Positions 34,398 to 47,087 are shown, counted from the first letter of the stretch. The stretch is 64,000 bases of DNA from Lichtheimia corymbifera B2541 (GCA_000697475.1 JNEU01000784.1:62001-126000); one strand, 5' to 3'. Notes: a model not told the origin generated them from the sequence alone. Translations and numbers: made by a program.

Positions 34398-34514
34398 GGT
34401 ATAGCTGTAGTTGTGCATAAAGAGTGGACAATAAAGAAGGGTCTTTTATATGAATAAGGAAGGGGTTTTGTGAACATCCCATGCGTTGTGCGATCAAAAT
34501 GAATGAATGAATGT

Positions 34515-37500
34515 TTAATGCATTGGTTGTTTCAGAGATGCTAATGGTTTTCTAGAACGATTATTACGTTTGATAATAACAATGGATGATGAAGAGGAAG
34601 GACGTCCCACACGTTGAGACAATGGTTTAGTGAGAGTGGTATAAGCTTGTTGTTGTGATGGTAATCGTCTTGGTTGTGGTGGTTGTGTTGAGGATGTTGC
34701 AGGTGTTGTTGTTGCTGTTGTGATGTGTTCTGTCTCCACTCCTCCATTCATTCCTGGTGTAGCCCAAATCTCCTTCAAATCCATGCACATCTGCGCCTTT
34801 AAAAAGTCGAGGCTGCACTGCTTTCGTGGTTCGGGCAACATCTGCTTAGTTTGCTTGATAAGCTTGTTGTCAATGTTCCGCCCATGAGTGGGGTGTTCCT
34901 CGCCGAGAAGGCAGCCGACGCTGGGATCAGTCTCTTTTTCAAGATGTGATAATGTATCCTGAATAGTGCAGCTGACACCTTCTTCAATCTTGATCTCGTT
35001 GGATGGTGTAGTACAAGTCATGCTTGGTTCCTTACGTAACACGTGATCCACATCCACTGCTGAAAAGAATGCCACACTCTATGCAATATATTAGATTACC
35101 ATGTTTTGTAATATACACCCTTTACCTTACCTCCGGGAGACTAGCCAAACCCAATTTCCAACTAAAGAGTGCACGTGTCCAAAGATTGGCAACTTGCAAT
35201 GCGAGAGCAGTACGATGTTGATCCTTTTCTGACGAGAGATAACGCACTTCATCATGAACCGAAAGCATGAAACGAGCATCGATCTTGTAGCGTTCAATAA
35301 GATGAGCCATGGAAACGATGAGCAAATGTAGATAATCGACACCAGAGCTCTGCACGACCCAATTGACGCGTGATGTAAGGAATTGCGATCCAGTGTATTT
35401 TGGCTTCAAGGCATCTGTAATACCACAACCAAGGACAGGTGTACGTGGCTCATTCGACAAAGCAATCTCTTCAAGTGCATTGAACATATAACTCTCGCTT
35501 CCGCCATGCCAGAATGTGCGTTGAAAATGATTCTTGGAAGAATGCTCCTTTTCACCCTTGGTGTTGGCATAGAGATCAAGTGCACGTGATTTGGCAGTGT
35601 CAGCGTTCATTCCTTGGGCATATTGGAGTAAAAGGCTTGTAGCATACTTGACACCTGCACCGTAGATGCGTGCATAATTGAAAATTTTGGCCTTATCACG
35701 ACTGATACCCAAAATATTGGCCGTCTTGCTATGCAAATCAGTGCCATCCGCCTTTGAGCCTTGCAGTGTCATCCATCCCAGTGCTGATGCGCCGTGAAAA
35801 CCAAATTGAGCGTCACCAATAATACTCGAGATCCACAGCTCTTCTGAATCAACATCCGCACCCACAATCTTGTATCCTTCAGGGGCTTGTACCATCGATT
35901 TGAGCTCTGATCCAATACGATTCGCCTTTGCATTACTTGCTGTCAGCCATGTCTTTTCAACAGCACGCCGTGTGATGGTACCCATAGTCAGCATCTGAGG
36001 TAAAATCATGCCATGACGTTGACCAGGTTGCTTGAATGGCATAGACATGTCATGTTTCACTTGATCGTCCCACACCACAAATTGTCCCAAGATACGTTCA
36101 CGTGAACTGATCCAATAAGCTGACTTGGCATTGAGCTCCAAAGCCTGTTTGGCAGCATCGTATTCAGAAGTCAGGATGTTGTTCTCGAAGGCTCCAATGT
36201 AATTCTTGGCTAGTGGGTTACCACAATTGGCCTCAGGACCATCCTTGTGTGGCACCTTGAAATAGGCATATTGCTCATCCGCCATCACATGCATCAATCC
36301 TTGTAAATTCTCTTGGCCTAGCTGTTCACGAGCCACCTTGAAGCACCATCCTTGGCTAGGCAAATAATGCAGTGGATGACCTTGCCACTTTAGACGCAAT
36401 AGCAACGGAGCAATACGTGATCGAATCGAGATTTTGAACCGGTCGGCTTTGGTATCATATGCGTCTTTGAACCATTTGGGTGCACCTTTGAGCTTGCGTT
36501 GTCGAGGATTCACATACCAATCCAGTTGACTGAGCCATGGATCATTTTGCCATACATCAGGTTGATCCACAAGTTCACGTGCTTTATCTGCCAAGTCGCA
36601 TAGCTTTGTATCCACCAATGTTGCAAGTTCCTCGTGCTTACGTGTCGAGTTGGCCAAATAGCGCTCCCAGTTCTCGTTGACTGTGAGAAACGAGTTGCCC
36701 ATGTGGAGCATGCCTGCGAATGATACTGGATGCGGACAATTACTTCGAAAGCGTGGTAATACATTCTTGTAGATGGCGTGAGTCACTTGTACGTCCTGCG
36801 CACAATATGTCATGCATTCGTTAAAGTTGTCGCGTACATCTTGTAGTGTTCCAGTCTCAAAATAGGATCGTTGGCTCTTATCCATATCAATCTTGCAATG
36901 GAACTTGGCGACGTCTTTCAAGCTGTTGAGTGAGCTCACATCGAAAAAGTTGGGACCACCATGTACAGTATCCAATCCATCCGGTCCTGATGCTGTTGAT
37001 CCCTCCAATCGTTGCTTTTCCTCATTGCTCCGTTTGATCCATGCTGGTCGTTGCTGTGAACATAATCCCGAAACGGCAATATGAAGACTCATTGTATCCA
37101 AATATCGAATGCCGGATGATATGCGACTGTATTCTTCTGCTATCCGTGCTCGATCATAGCCCACATTGTGTCCCACCACCATTCGTGGTGTCGATGGATC
37201 CTTTTCAGATAGCATTGGAATCAAGTGTATTGGCGAATTGCTTTCTCCTGTGACATAAGGTGATGTCCATGAATACCAAGCTTCTGTTGATGCTGCCACT
37301 GCAATCACTGGGAATTGACTATCTTGCACCAAGACTTCCACATCAAACACAAGTTCATCTTCCAATGGTGCTGCAACCGATGTCGTATTTCCCTCTTTAT
37401 CATATCGTGTCCATCCACTCTGTTGTATCCACTGTGATGGTTTTGCTGGTAAATCCGCCTTTGCAAATGCTTCTGATTTGGCAATGTATGGCCCCGCTTG

Positions 37501-37941
37501 TTCAAATCCGAGCCGCATAAAATGCTCTTCAATATCCTTGCCATACAACTTTGGTACTGTAACATCCACAGGCTCTTGGATCTCAGTCTCTTTTCCCCAT
37601 ACTCCTTGCCGCTCAAGATGCTCCTGTGCCAACTTTTGACGCTCCTTGGCATCTTTTGGTTGCGTTCTACGTGGTGGTGCACCAAATACTTGCTGGTGTA
37701 GCTTAGGAGATAAGAGTTGTACATTGGCAGCATTCATTCTCACTGTATATACAATACATAACGCGTATTAATATATCTCTGCTGTTCAAATGAAAAGTGT
37801 CAATTACATACCGTCATTGCTGGTGTTGGCTTTGGTCAGTTGACGTGTACTGACATGGAGTAGGCGATAACACGGAAGGGATTGGGTTGCATTGTGACGG
37901 CAGGCGGCATGTAAAGTGTAGAGTCTTAGTCGTGCAGTCAT
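34515..37941 (-). CDS. MIP1: Mitochondrial DNA polymerase gamma catalytic subunit
   Basis: Replicates and proofreads mtDNA. Exon 1 (37941-37809) encodes a basic presequence (TARLRLYTLHAACRHNATQS). Exon 2 (to ~35133) carries the 3'-5' exonuclease (Exo I VFDVEVLV, later CAQDVQVTHAIYK) and the family A polymerase motifs: A VGADVDSEELWISSI, B RDKAKIFNYARIYGAG, C VHDEVRYL. All catalytic Asp and Lys/Tyr residues are visible. The last exon (35076-34515) has AFFSAVDVDHVLRKE and the C-terminal extension known from fungal Mip1, ending in a Thr/Ser/Gln-rich low-complexity stretch. Junctions NDG-VRMNAAN and LPE-SVAFFS are in frame. Confidence 0.95.
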
Positions 37942-39563
37942 GATAGTGTTTGCATTGTACAGAACAAAAGGTGATAAGGAGGGAAGATAAAGAGTGTGTG
38001 AGAGCAGTCTGCATATATTGTGGGCATTTCTTTGTATCATTATCGCTCATACAAGCCACCTTACACCAGCCGTTGCTATGCTGTCCCCCACCCCCCATTG
38101 TCATCCTATCACCCTGTTTTTCATTCTCTGATATCAGTTTTGGGATGATGGATATGTACATACTGAGCTTGTTATTGATCACATGATACATTTGCCAGAA
38201 AGCATCGTGGATCGTCTGGATAGCATACACACCTGTCAAGCATCAACATTGACACGCCGCCATCATGCATCATCCCATGGCTCATTATTATAAGCTTACC
38301 AGTTCTTTGTCCCTCTGAAGTACATGATAGGGTAGTCGGATTGGCTTGCAGACAATCAACACAAGAGAAATAGTGACCTATTTGACATACATAAGAGACT
38401 CACATCCTAACCTATTAAATAAAATCATCATCTTTCACAGATACTACCGCATATGCGGGGTTTGACATTTCTCCTTTACCAGGGAAAATGTACATAATTA
38501 GCAACAAACTACTGATGCTTGCTATTATCTGGTTGTCAATGACGGCAATGATAATATGGAAAAGGTTTCCATGGAGATTGCAGTCATCATCATACATCTG
38601 CTGCCGGGATGTGATATAATGCCGCTTCTGCTCCGACATGGTTACGACATGTGTGGTATCATTTTATTGGTATCCAATAATACTCGAATCCATTGAGGTC
38701 GTCATTTGTATTGAAGCAAGCGGATGTGCTTTGTAACACTATTCCAAGAAATCGGCTCAACACAATGATAACCCACATTGAGCCACGTCAATGAGATGAC
38801 GTTGGTTGCATTGTCGGTAAAAAGGCAAAACCAGCTAAAGCTGTGCCGTTGTAGTCGCCATGATGAATGTAAGCACGACCATATCCTTCCAATCAGGAAA
38901 GTCCACACGCATGTCTCGGAGCGCGGTATCACATTCCGATTCTTAACACGAGTGAAATGAGCCATTTACCTGCTACAAAAACAGGCTGAATGGCTGTCCA
39001 TCCCTTGTTTTCTTTATGAGAGCTTGTTTTTCTTCAACAGGTGACGCCGCCGCCGTTATTTGCCAAGAACTTTTTACTTTTTCCTTTCCTGCAACTTTCA
39101 CCATCACCGTTGCTTCTCCCTTTTCCCGATATTAATATCCATCACACAGTGGTCTATCCTCTTTGTCAAGTGCAGGGATAGTCCATATTTATTCTGGATA
39201 AGCATCATTTTGTGCGTGTGATAGCATAGACGTGTTGGGCTTTACAAGTTGAGAGCTTAAATAGAGTTTGCACCCAGTTCATGCCCATGCCTTTACATCA
39301 CCTTGTCTCCGATCTTCCGTTATTCCAGGTTCATCAACGCGCATAGTTCCCTAAAAGATGTTTCCACATCCCTTTTGCTGAAAAAGAAATGATGAGAACA
39401 TAAGAGAAAACTCAGTTTGATTGTGTGTCCCCCATTCCCCGTGGATGGCATTTTGTTGCAGTGGACATGATGGCGCTTGTGCAACGACCCTCCATGTTAT
39501 AAAAGGCCACGTACTCGTCGACGTGCGGTTCTTTCACATTTACAATCCCTTTTACATAACATC
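37942..39563. promoter_or_regulatory. Long divergent spacer with TATA box for MIR gene
   Basis: 1.6 kb without a convincing gene; short frames on both strands (for example 38415-38639 and 38702-38965) have no motifs. A short C-run (CCCCACCCCCC) occurs near 38086-38097. TATAAAA at 39497-39503 is 61 nt before the MIR-protein ATG. Confidence 0.45.
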
Positions 39564-40509
39564 ATGAGTGGTAAGTCATCCTTCGGGTATATTATCGAGT
39601 TATCTCTAAACTTTTACATGCCTATCAATCATAGACGAAGAACGCGATTTCGAAGAGCAACAAGAGGAGGAGGAACAAGAAGAACAACAAGAAGAATACG
39701 AGACTGGCAACCGTCCAGAAAACAATGTCGTTCGCTACGGGTAAGTTTTATTATGGATGTGCTTTGAGAACACAAATTGGCTATATATCTAACATCATCA
39801 TGTAGCGACGCTATCTGCCTTAAGCACGATGCCACCGGCAAGTTTTTGACCTCGAAGGAGGAGGGTTATAGCCATGATGGCACCAGTGGTCAACAGATTG
39901 TGGGTAGTCGTTATATTTGCATAGTAAGATTACTTACATTCAATGCGTGCTTATCTAGGTCTTCACCAATGACTATGAGGATGATGAAAGCCAGGAATGG
40001 CTTGTCCTTCCTGTTGCAGGCACCGACCAAGAGCTTGGTGGTGAAGTTGGCTTTGACGATGAATTCAAGTTGAAGCATAAGGAAACTGGTCGCTACTTGC
40101 ACTCTCATCCCGATATTCCAAGCCCGGTTACCGGTCAACAAGAAGTCACTGGTTTCGGTGGAGATGACGAGACGGATGAAAATGATATCTGGGTATTGCA
40201 AGCATTCCCTGATCACGAGTACCCCGAGGAGGACTATGTAAGTTTATCGCACAATCATGAAAAGAATCAGCCCTTCTGATTTCTTTGCAAATAGCTCTGG
40301 CACTTGGATATTCCCCTTGTCATCCGCCATAAGATGACTGGCCAAACCTTGTAAGTTGCATATATGCATCACTACTTTTTATATACGTATACTCACTACC
40401 ATGAAATATTTATAGGCACAGCCATGATGAGGAATTTGGTGATGGTAACGAGGTGACCGGCTACGTTGGAACTGATGACAACGACAAATGGATCGTTGCA
40501 TTTGAGTAA
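39564..40509 (+). CDS. MIR-domain protein, apparently cytosolic
   Basis: At least five exons. Exon 1 is only MSG/D (39564-39570); the next begins DEERDFEEQQEEEE, an acidic Glu/Gln-rich leader. Beta-trefoil MIR repeats follow: YGDAICLKHDATGKFLTS, FKLKHKETGRYLHSHPD, PLVIRHKMTGQTLHSHDEE, with spacing and the LxHxxTGxxLxSH motif as in SDF2, IP3 receptors and protein O-mannosyltransferases. Those relatives are ER-luminal or membrane proteins, whereas this one has no signal peptide or helix. It is therefore a free MIR trefoil of unknown ligand. The strong TATA box at 39497 and the short leader suggest high or inducible expression. Confidence 0.82.
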
Positions 40510-41536
40510 ACCTAACTTGTACATCCTTTTTCTTCCACGCAATATCAAATAAATGGACCCATTGTACGTAAAACCCAGCTCCTTGGCATTACCAATGATT
40601 CGTTGGGCTTTTGGTTTTCTATGTTGTATGATGCAGATATGGAGTCTGATGAATGTGTACCACGACAACCTCTAGTGATATAACGGAAACTGCTATACAA
40701 TTTTAATGGCTGTATATCACATTGAGTACTTGGCCAGGGTGGGCGGGCACGATGCTTTGCGCCCTTAGAGGTATACCAAGGCATTCCACAACCACTCAAA
40801 AAAGCCTCATGCATGAAGTTACGGTTGTCAATGCTTACTCCGATGTGCTTATATACCGCCAGCTCAATACCATAAGGTTGTAGTCAATGCAACCATGCCT
40901 CGTTGATATGACAACTAGCTCATACATCTATGTCTATCTATCAATTACGGTTGCTGATGCCCATAAACGCGGAAGTAAGCGGTGGAGTAAATAACCGAAT
41001 CCTAAGAACCAAGCCATGCATCATGCTCGGTCAATTGCGGAGATTAGGTGGTTCATTGTCAAAAGTAAAGGTGAGGTTGACAACAATGGTTGCCATGAAT
41101 AATGAACGTTCTTTGTTTCGGTAAACATGGGATAATCAACCATCAACAATGGTACATAGTATTGCAACAATCAGCCAGGGAATATAAAAGGCGGCGGCGA
41201 GGTGTTGATTACAGGGTGAATGTTGTAGTTTTTTTTATCTCATATATCACAATACCTTTGAAAAGGGAACGACCACAAACGGAATACTTGAGAAGAAGGC
41301 TAGGAAAGCGTCGTGTTACAGGTACCCGACACAGAAATGAGAATACCAGAAAAAAGAATGAAATGCTAATTTATACAACGTTCACATCATGTGGAATGGG
41401 ACGAATCAGATCTCGACGCAAAAATGAGTGAGGCCTTCACTCCGTTAATTGTAGACGTACCAAGTATATTATAATGTGGGCCTCTTCAAATGTATCTAGG
41501 GTCACCTTGATCTCATCTTAAAATGCCATTGATTTA
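40510..41536. other. Spacer upstream of HNH pseudogene
   Basis: About 1 kb with no recognised gene. Frames such as 41102-41431 (Arg/Lys-rich) have no motif. No terminal repeats flanking the HNH locus could be made out by eye. Confidence 0.4.
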
Positions 41537-43530
41537 GAGGAAGGCTGTATTCCAGCGGGGCCGTCATCAACCATCAGTCAGGCACCTGTGCAAGTTAACG
41601 TTAGCGTCGCTACAGCAGGTACGATTACATGATATGGCATGGAAAACGAATTAATAAACTGACATATAACATGCCAATTAGGCTCCATAACAAGCGATCA
41701 GCAGCGTGCGATCGAAGAGCTTCAAGAGATAACAGGAAAACGATGGACAACAATCAATACGGCAGCATTCGCTGAAAACGTCGTTTTCAGCAACTACGTA
41801 ATCTGCACAAATGGTGATGTATACTCGTTGAATTGCAGACGCCTTATGGACCATCAAGACCGAGGTCCTTTTTACGTGCCTCGTGTGAAACTTACGCGCG
41901 ATCCAAATCCTAGACTTGATGCATGTCATGCAAGATCCCAGCACTATGGAGTCGACTTTCTGGTTCTCTATTCATTTAGCGATAACCTCCTCACGTACGA
42001 TTGCCGATACATCAGAGGAACCGTAATCCGAAAGACTGTGATTTCAACAACCTAGTATTCGCTTATAATCAAGGTATAGTACGAAATGAGTATGATGGAT
42101 TCTTATTCATATGTATTTATAAAACTCTATATATAGACTTCAGCGTACTGAGGGATGTTTCCTGGACCAAAGCAGTGCATCCTTCAATTCCTAACAGTGT
42201 CGACCTTTGGATCTCTCGTGATGGCGTACTTTCAAAGGTGTTTGCTGCAACATCGATCCGTGAAATCACGTTACCAGTAACCGGCTACGAAATAACGCCG
42301 CACTTGCGAGTGACAGCCAGCAACAATTTACCTCTTGATATACCTATCGATGAGGTTGTTGGATGCACATTTGTCCTAGGCTACGACCATGAACAGCATT
42401 ATCCCTTTCATAGAGATGGAAATCTTCACAACTTTTCGCTGTCAAACATCATACATTGTCGAAGCATACAAGAGTACGGCCAAGCTTTTGTGGATTATCT
42501 TAAAATCAAACGACCAGAGTATGCAAATCACCAGTTTCGACACGTGTCACATACGGGGTATGATGCATCTTTCGACATGTATCTTGTATGCGATAATGGA
42601 GATATGTTTTCGTTGTTCAGTTTGGAGAAGATGAAGTTTACTCCACGAGATGGCTACAACAGAGTAACCCTCACCGATAGCAAAACCGGCAAGCAAACCA
42701 CGTTGTCGGTTAGCAAGATGGTTTGGAGTTCTTTCCATGGACGATGCGTCGGTCCGGATATGGTTATCGATCATCGCAATGGTGATAGAACATGCGACAT
42801 GTTGTCAAATCTTGAGGAAGTCACCAGATCGATAAACGCGTATCGAGCAAACCATGATCCAATTCAAGTCGAGAGGCGTACCCGAGGAGAGAGAGCTGAT
42901 GAGCCATGGCGTGCAATTAAACAACCACGACCTCCGACACGACACGCAAAATGGAAGAAAATTTCAGATCTCGGTTGCGAGAAGCTACAAGAATACATTG
43001 GGCTTGACAAGTACTTGGTATCAAGTGAAGGCCACGTTAAGAATACAATCACCCAGGAATTGTTGAGGTTCTTCCCCGCTAGTGGATATCATGTTGTGCA
43101 TCTGACTGATGCAAAATCCAGAAACCAGCAGCATGGTTTTGGGACCGTATGTTTTGTACATCGCTTGGTCGCGCTAGCTTTTGTGGAGGGATTCAGTGAG
43201 TCTATGATCGTTCATCACCTGAATGGAGACAAGGAGGATAACTGATACGAAAACCTTGAAGGAGTGACGACGAAAGAAAACAATATCCGTGCGAGAGGTA
43301 TTCCCATTCAAATAACAGTAAAGCGAACCGGTGAAAAGATCATTTATGACTACACGAAAGCTGTCAATGAAAGTGGAATATTATCCATACATCTATCAGC
43401 CCAGGTGTTTGCAAGGAAAGGCAACCCATTCACCGTTTTGGGAACATGGAATAACCGACAGGAAGTCATGGAAGTGAGAAGACTCAAAAACCCACGCAAT
43501 ATTATTGCAGTCGAAGAAGTACTAGAGTGA
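41537..43530 (+). pseudogene. Decayed gene with four tandem HNH/NUMOD-like units
   Basis: Four successive units, each a NUMOD4-like strand motif then a His/Asn core: (1) NYVICTNGDVYSL ... IHQRNRNPKDCDFNNLVF, 41781-42058; (2) VDLWISRDGVLSKV ... FHRDGNLHNFSLSN, 42200-42450; (3) MYLVCDNGDMFSLF ... IDHRNGDRTCDMLSNLEEVT, 42578-42825; (4) KYLVSSEGHVKNT ... VHHLNGDKEDN-x-YENLEGVT, 43010-43272. A last segment (TGEKIIYDYTKAVNESG) resembles NUMOD1-type DNA-binding modules. Two lesions: a 1-nt frameshift near 42000 between unit 1 motif halves, and TGA at 43243-43245 where CGA (Arg) is expected. A 66-nt spliceosomal-type intron (42073-42138) restores the frame between units 1 and 2, and another (41619-41681) joins SVATA to GSITSD. 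No start codon was found for the first exon. Confidence 0.72.
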
Positions 43531-43537
43531 AAGCAAA

Positions 43538-43660
43538 TGTAAAGATTGCCAATGTTCATTCAAAGAAAATAAAGTGCACTATGTTAGAATCTGTAAATAA
43601 TGTGGCGAAGAGGTCATAATGATCTGGAAAAGCGGTGTGTTTAAGAGGCATCACTCATAG
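43538..43660 (+). pseudogene. Zinc-ribbon-like remnant downstream of the HNH gene
   Basis: In the frame beginning TGT 43538 the sequence reads CKDCQCSFKENKVHYVRICK, a TAA stop, then CGEEVIMIWKSGVFKRHHS and a stop. CxxC ... CxxC spacing fits a zinc ribbon or finger, interrupted where K-x-C is expected. It lies 8 nt after the end of the HNH frame, so it may be the C-terminus of the same gene after a further frameshift, or a separate fragment. Confidence 0.4.
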
Positions 43661-43772
43661 CTCGACAAATCCTCATACATACATATGAATCAGCCACGCC
43701 CTTTATCAGAAAAAATGTGATATTTAAATCGTATACTAAAGACTAACATATTCTACAATTTTTATTTTCATA

Positions 43773-45456
43773 TTATACAAATGCTGGGAGACCGGTGATG
43801 GCCTTGCCGAGAATTAAAGCATGAATATCATTTGTGCCCTCATAGGTATTTACAGCCTGAAAACGCAACCGAAACAGAGATGCCTTTAGTTTCAAATATA
43901 ATTTTTGTTGATTATACCACTCACCTCGAGATTTGCGGCATGACGAATGATGTGATACTCATCCGAGATACCGTTACCACCCAACATATCACGGCAGTCG
44001 CGAGCAATAGCCAAAGCCTTGCCACAAGAGTTGCGCTTGATCATGGAAATCATTTCTGGTGCAAGTTCGTTGGAATCCTTGAGACGACCAACTTGGATAC
44101 AGGCTTGTAAACCAATGGCAATTTCGGTGTGGGCATCAGCAAGCTTCTTTTGGATCAATTGACGACTAGCAAGGGGCTTGCCAAACTGCTTGCGATCGAG
44201 AGTATAATCACGTGCAACACTCACGCATGCTTCAGCTGCACCAAGGGCACCCCATGCAATACCGTAACGTGCGTTATTCAAGCAGCCGAATGGGCCCTTG
44301 AGACCCTTGACCGCGGGCAACATGTTGTCGACAGGGACTTCAACATTGTCCATCATGATCATACCAGTGATTGATGCACGTAGAGAGAACTTGCCCTTGA
44401 TAGCAGGAGCCTCCAAACCTTTCATGCCCTATTATAATGTAACACACATACGGATCAGTATATCCATTATCTTGGTAAATAGAAGATGCCCTTTTGAAAG
44501 TTTTTCCCACGGATAGCCCTGTACACACGCTACATACCTTCTCAAGAATGAAACCACGAATAGCACCATCTTCCTCCAAGTTCTTGGCCCATACAATGAA
44601 TACATCAGCAATAGGAGAGTTGGTGATCCAAGTCTTGCTGCCGTTCAAAACGTAATGGCCATTGACCTTTTTGGCTGTAGTCTCCATGCCAGCGGGATCA
44701 GAGCCGTGGTTGGGCTCAGTCAAACCAAAGCAACCGACAATCTTGCCCTTTGCTATAAGCACATCCACATTAACAACTCCATCATCCTATGATGTCAATA
44801 TCCCTCTTTAACTTACCGAGATCAGGCAAATACTTTTCCTTTTGTGCTTCAGTACCATAGGCATTGATGGGGTGCATAACAAGGGATGACTGCACAGACA
44901 TGGCAGAACGGTAACCAGAATCAACTCTAGTAATAACAAGCGTTAGGATCTATGATGCCTGATATCATATTTCCAAGTAACTTTACCTTTCAACTTCACG
45001 AGCTGTCAAGCCATATGAGACTGATGATACACCAGCACAACCATATCCATCAATAGTGGAGCCGAGGAAACCAAGCTCGCCCATTTCGCTCATCATATCG
45101 CGGTCAAAGTCTATATCCAAATGTTAATATCGAACACGTAAGACATAGAATCAGGACATACGTTCGTTGCGATAGCCTTCAAGGACACGAGGCATAAGCT
45201 TTTCCTGGCAGTAATCGTGAGCAGCATCTCTACAAACAACCGCCATGTCAGCATGAGTTACCCATTGCAAGAGAGAACATTATTAAACATACCTGACCAT
45301 GCGTTCTTCGTCGGTCAAAAGCTTGTCGAGATTAAGGGGATCTTGCCAGTTGTACTTTACAAAGGAGCTTCCAGCACGTGCAGCCATGGTGCGATGAGCA
45401 GCACGAGCAGCAACAGAGCGTGTGGTTGCGGGACGGACAAAATGACGAGCAAACAT
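43773..45456 (-). CDS. GCDH: Glutaryl-CoA dehydrogenase, mitochondrial
   Basis: FAD enzyme of the acyl-CoA dehydrogenase family that converts glutaryl-CoA to crotonyl-CoA in lysine and tryptophan breakdown. The presequence is [20 protein letters not shown]. Landmarks match the human enzyme closely: [79 protein letters not shown] and [18 protein letters not shown]. The catalytic Glu is in [20 protein letters not shown] near the C-terminus. About seven exons with short introns; the last exon starts at AVNTYEG (43860). ATG 45456-45454. In fungi this gene is less widespread than general acyl-CoA dehydrogenases, but the assignment is firm. Confidence 0.95.
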
Positions 45457-47087
45457 GATATGCCGAGTGTGTGTGTGTATGTGTGTGTATGTACAAGTAA
45501 AAGGAAAAGAGCTAGTGGGGCCAATCTCTCAAACCAAAGATGCCTTTTATAGCAAATTGGCATGGATACAAATCACGGAAGGCAACGGGGCAAAGAGTTT
45601 TTCCAGTTCACAGGCCCTGGAGTGGAATATCACAAGACTGAATTGGATTACATATATGCAAACTATGGATCTACCACTTTTAAACTAGTCAAGACGTTAT
45701 CATTTAAATACAATAATGCGATATTCAATAGTAAATGCCTCCATGTTGTTCAGTGTTATTGTTCTTTTATGCATATGCGATCATTCCCTTACCCCACAAA
45801 ATTAAATCACTCCGGAAATAGGTTTACACACCAGCAATCTCCTTTGACTAATAGAGTTTTCGGCCATCCAAATCCCTTTGTATCTGACACATTGGATAAG
45901 CGAGCTATGATCAATGATACTATTCGCTCGGGCTCACCACTATCATCAATGATTATCAATTTCTGGCTATATTTGCATAGTTCAACACAGCATCTTTATT
46001 ATTCCGCAGACAGGCAGGAACCATCCTCATCATCATGCTGTGCTTAGCCTTTTTTGATCCAACCCCTGTTTCTTCATTCTCTTTGATCTATCATAAAATG
46101 CTGATGCCAGTGATTTTACATCATTTCATATAAACCTTAGCCGTTTCCTGTGCATGTATGCAAATGGATACCCCTCAGGTTCAAAACCTACTTGCCCTGA
46201 TAAAAAGGATGGTAATCTTTCAGCCAGATTCCTTAGCCTAATAACATGCACATGGGAATCATTTGAATGCACCTCTCTACATACTACACTTCGTGCATGA
46301 ATGTTGTTTTTCTCAAGGATGGTGGCACAAAGTGGTCTCGTCTTTTTTTCACCGTTGCTCGATTCAGGTATATCGAGGCACAAATGTCGATGATGTGAGG
46401 ATTTTGCGGATGATAATGACACGGAATAGCTGAGGATGTGATGGATCGAATGATATGATCGGGTTTTACGTCGGCGAAAAGAGCCAAATATCACAATGAT
46501 AGCATGAAAACAATGAAGATCTATAAATGGCCACAAAGGTAACGACACGCTTCAGCTCATTTCACATGGCTACATAAGGGCTATTGCTATGATGCGTACA
46601 TAAACGTGGTTTTTGACGTTGTAAGCAGCAGTCAAAGGAGAGATGTAGGATAATGACACTGTGCTTTATATTTAAAGGCGTGAGAATTTACATGCTCAAC
46701 AAGGAATGAATGATAAAACGGTGGCACGCATACACTACATGATGATGAAGGAGCTACTATATCATGATGAAAGCTACTAGGCGTAACGTTGTGCGTACAC
46801 AATCGGCGACTAACGTAAACATTCATTTTTTGACCCTATGCCAATCGCAAAGAGACTTGCCATTGTTTGGTGGAAAAAAATAATGCTACAGTTTTTTATT
46901 GTGATATGCGTATCCAAGTGCTACAATGAATGCAAGAGCAGCTATTGGCTAGTTGGTTGCCAAGTGAGTGTGTGGTGGTTAGCAACCCGCCAGTCACGTT
47001 GATGACGCATGGCCCAATTGGTCTTTCGATAGGCTTGCTGTTTTTTTGCTGTTCCCTGTACTTACGCACACAACCTTCTATATTACC
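45457..47087. other. Long divergent spacer
   Basis: 1.6 kb between the GCDH and ATP14 starts. (GT)n occurs at 45468-45491. Frames at 45562-46047 and 46548-46126 have ordinary length for random sequence and no motif. No RNA gene seen. Confidence 0.4.

Noticed and set aside
42073..42138. In-frame coding reading (NEYDGFLFICIYKTLYI) between HNH units 1 and 2
   Set aside because: Bounded by GTATAG and ATATATAG; removing it joins conserved unit borders in frame, so an intron is the better reading.
43243..43245. TGA as selenocysteine or recoded codon
   Set aside because: No other in-frame TGA is used as sense in this window, the expected residue is Arg, and the gene also has a frameshift.
46126..46548. 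141-codon minus-strand frame as a gene
   Set aside because: No ATG-supported start with motif, no introns joining to other exons, and composition like the surrounding spacer.
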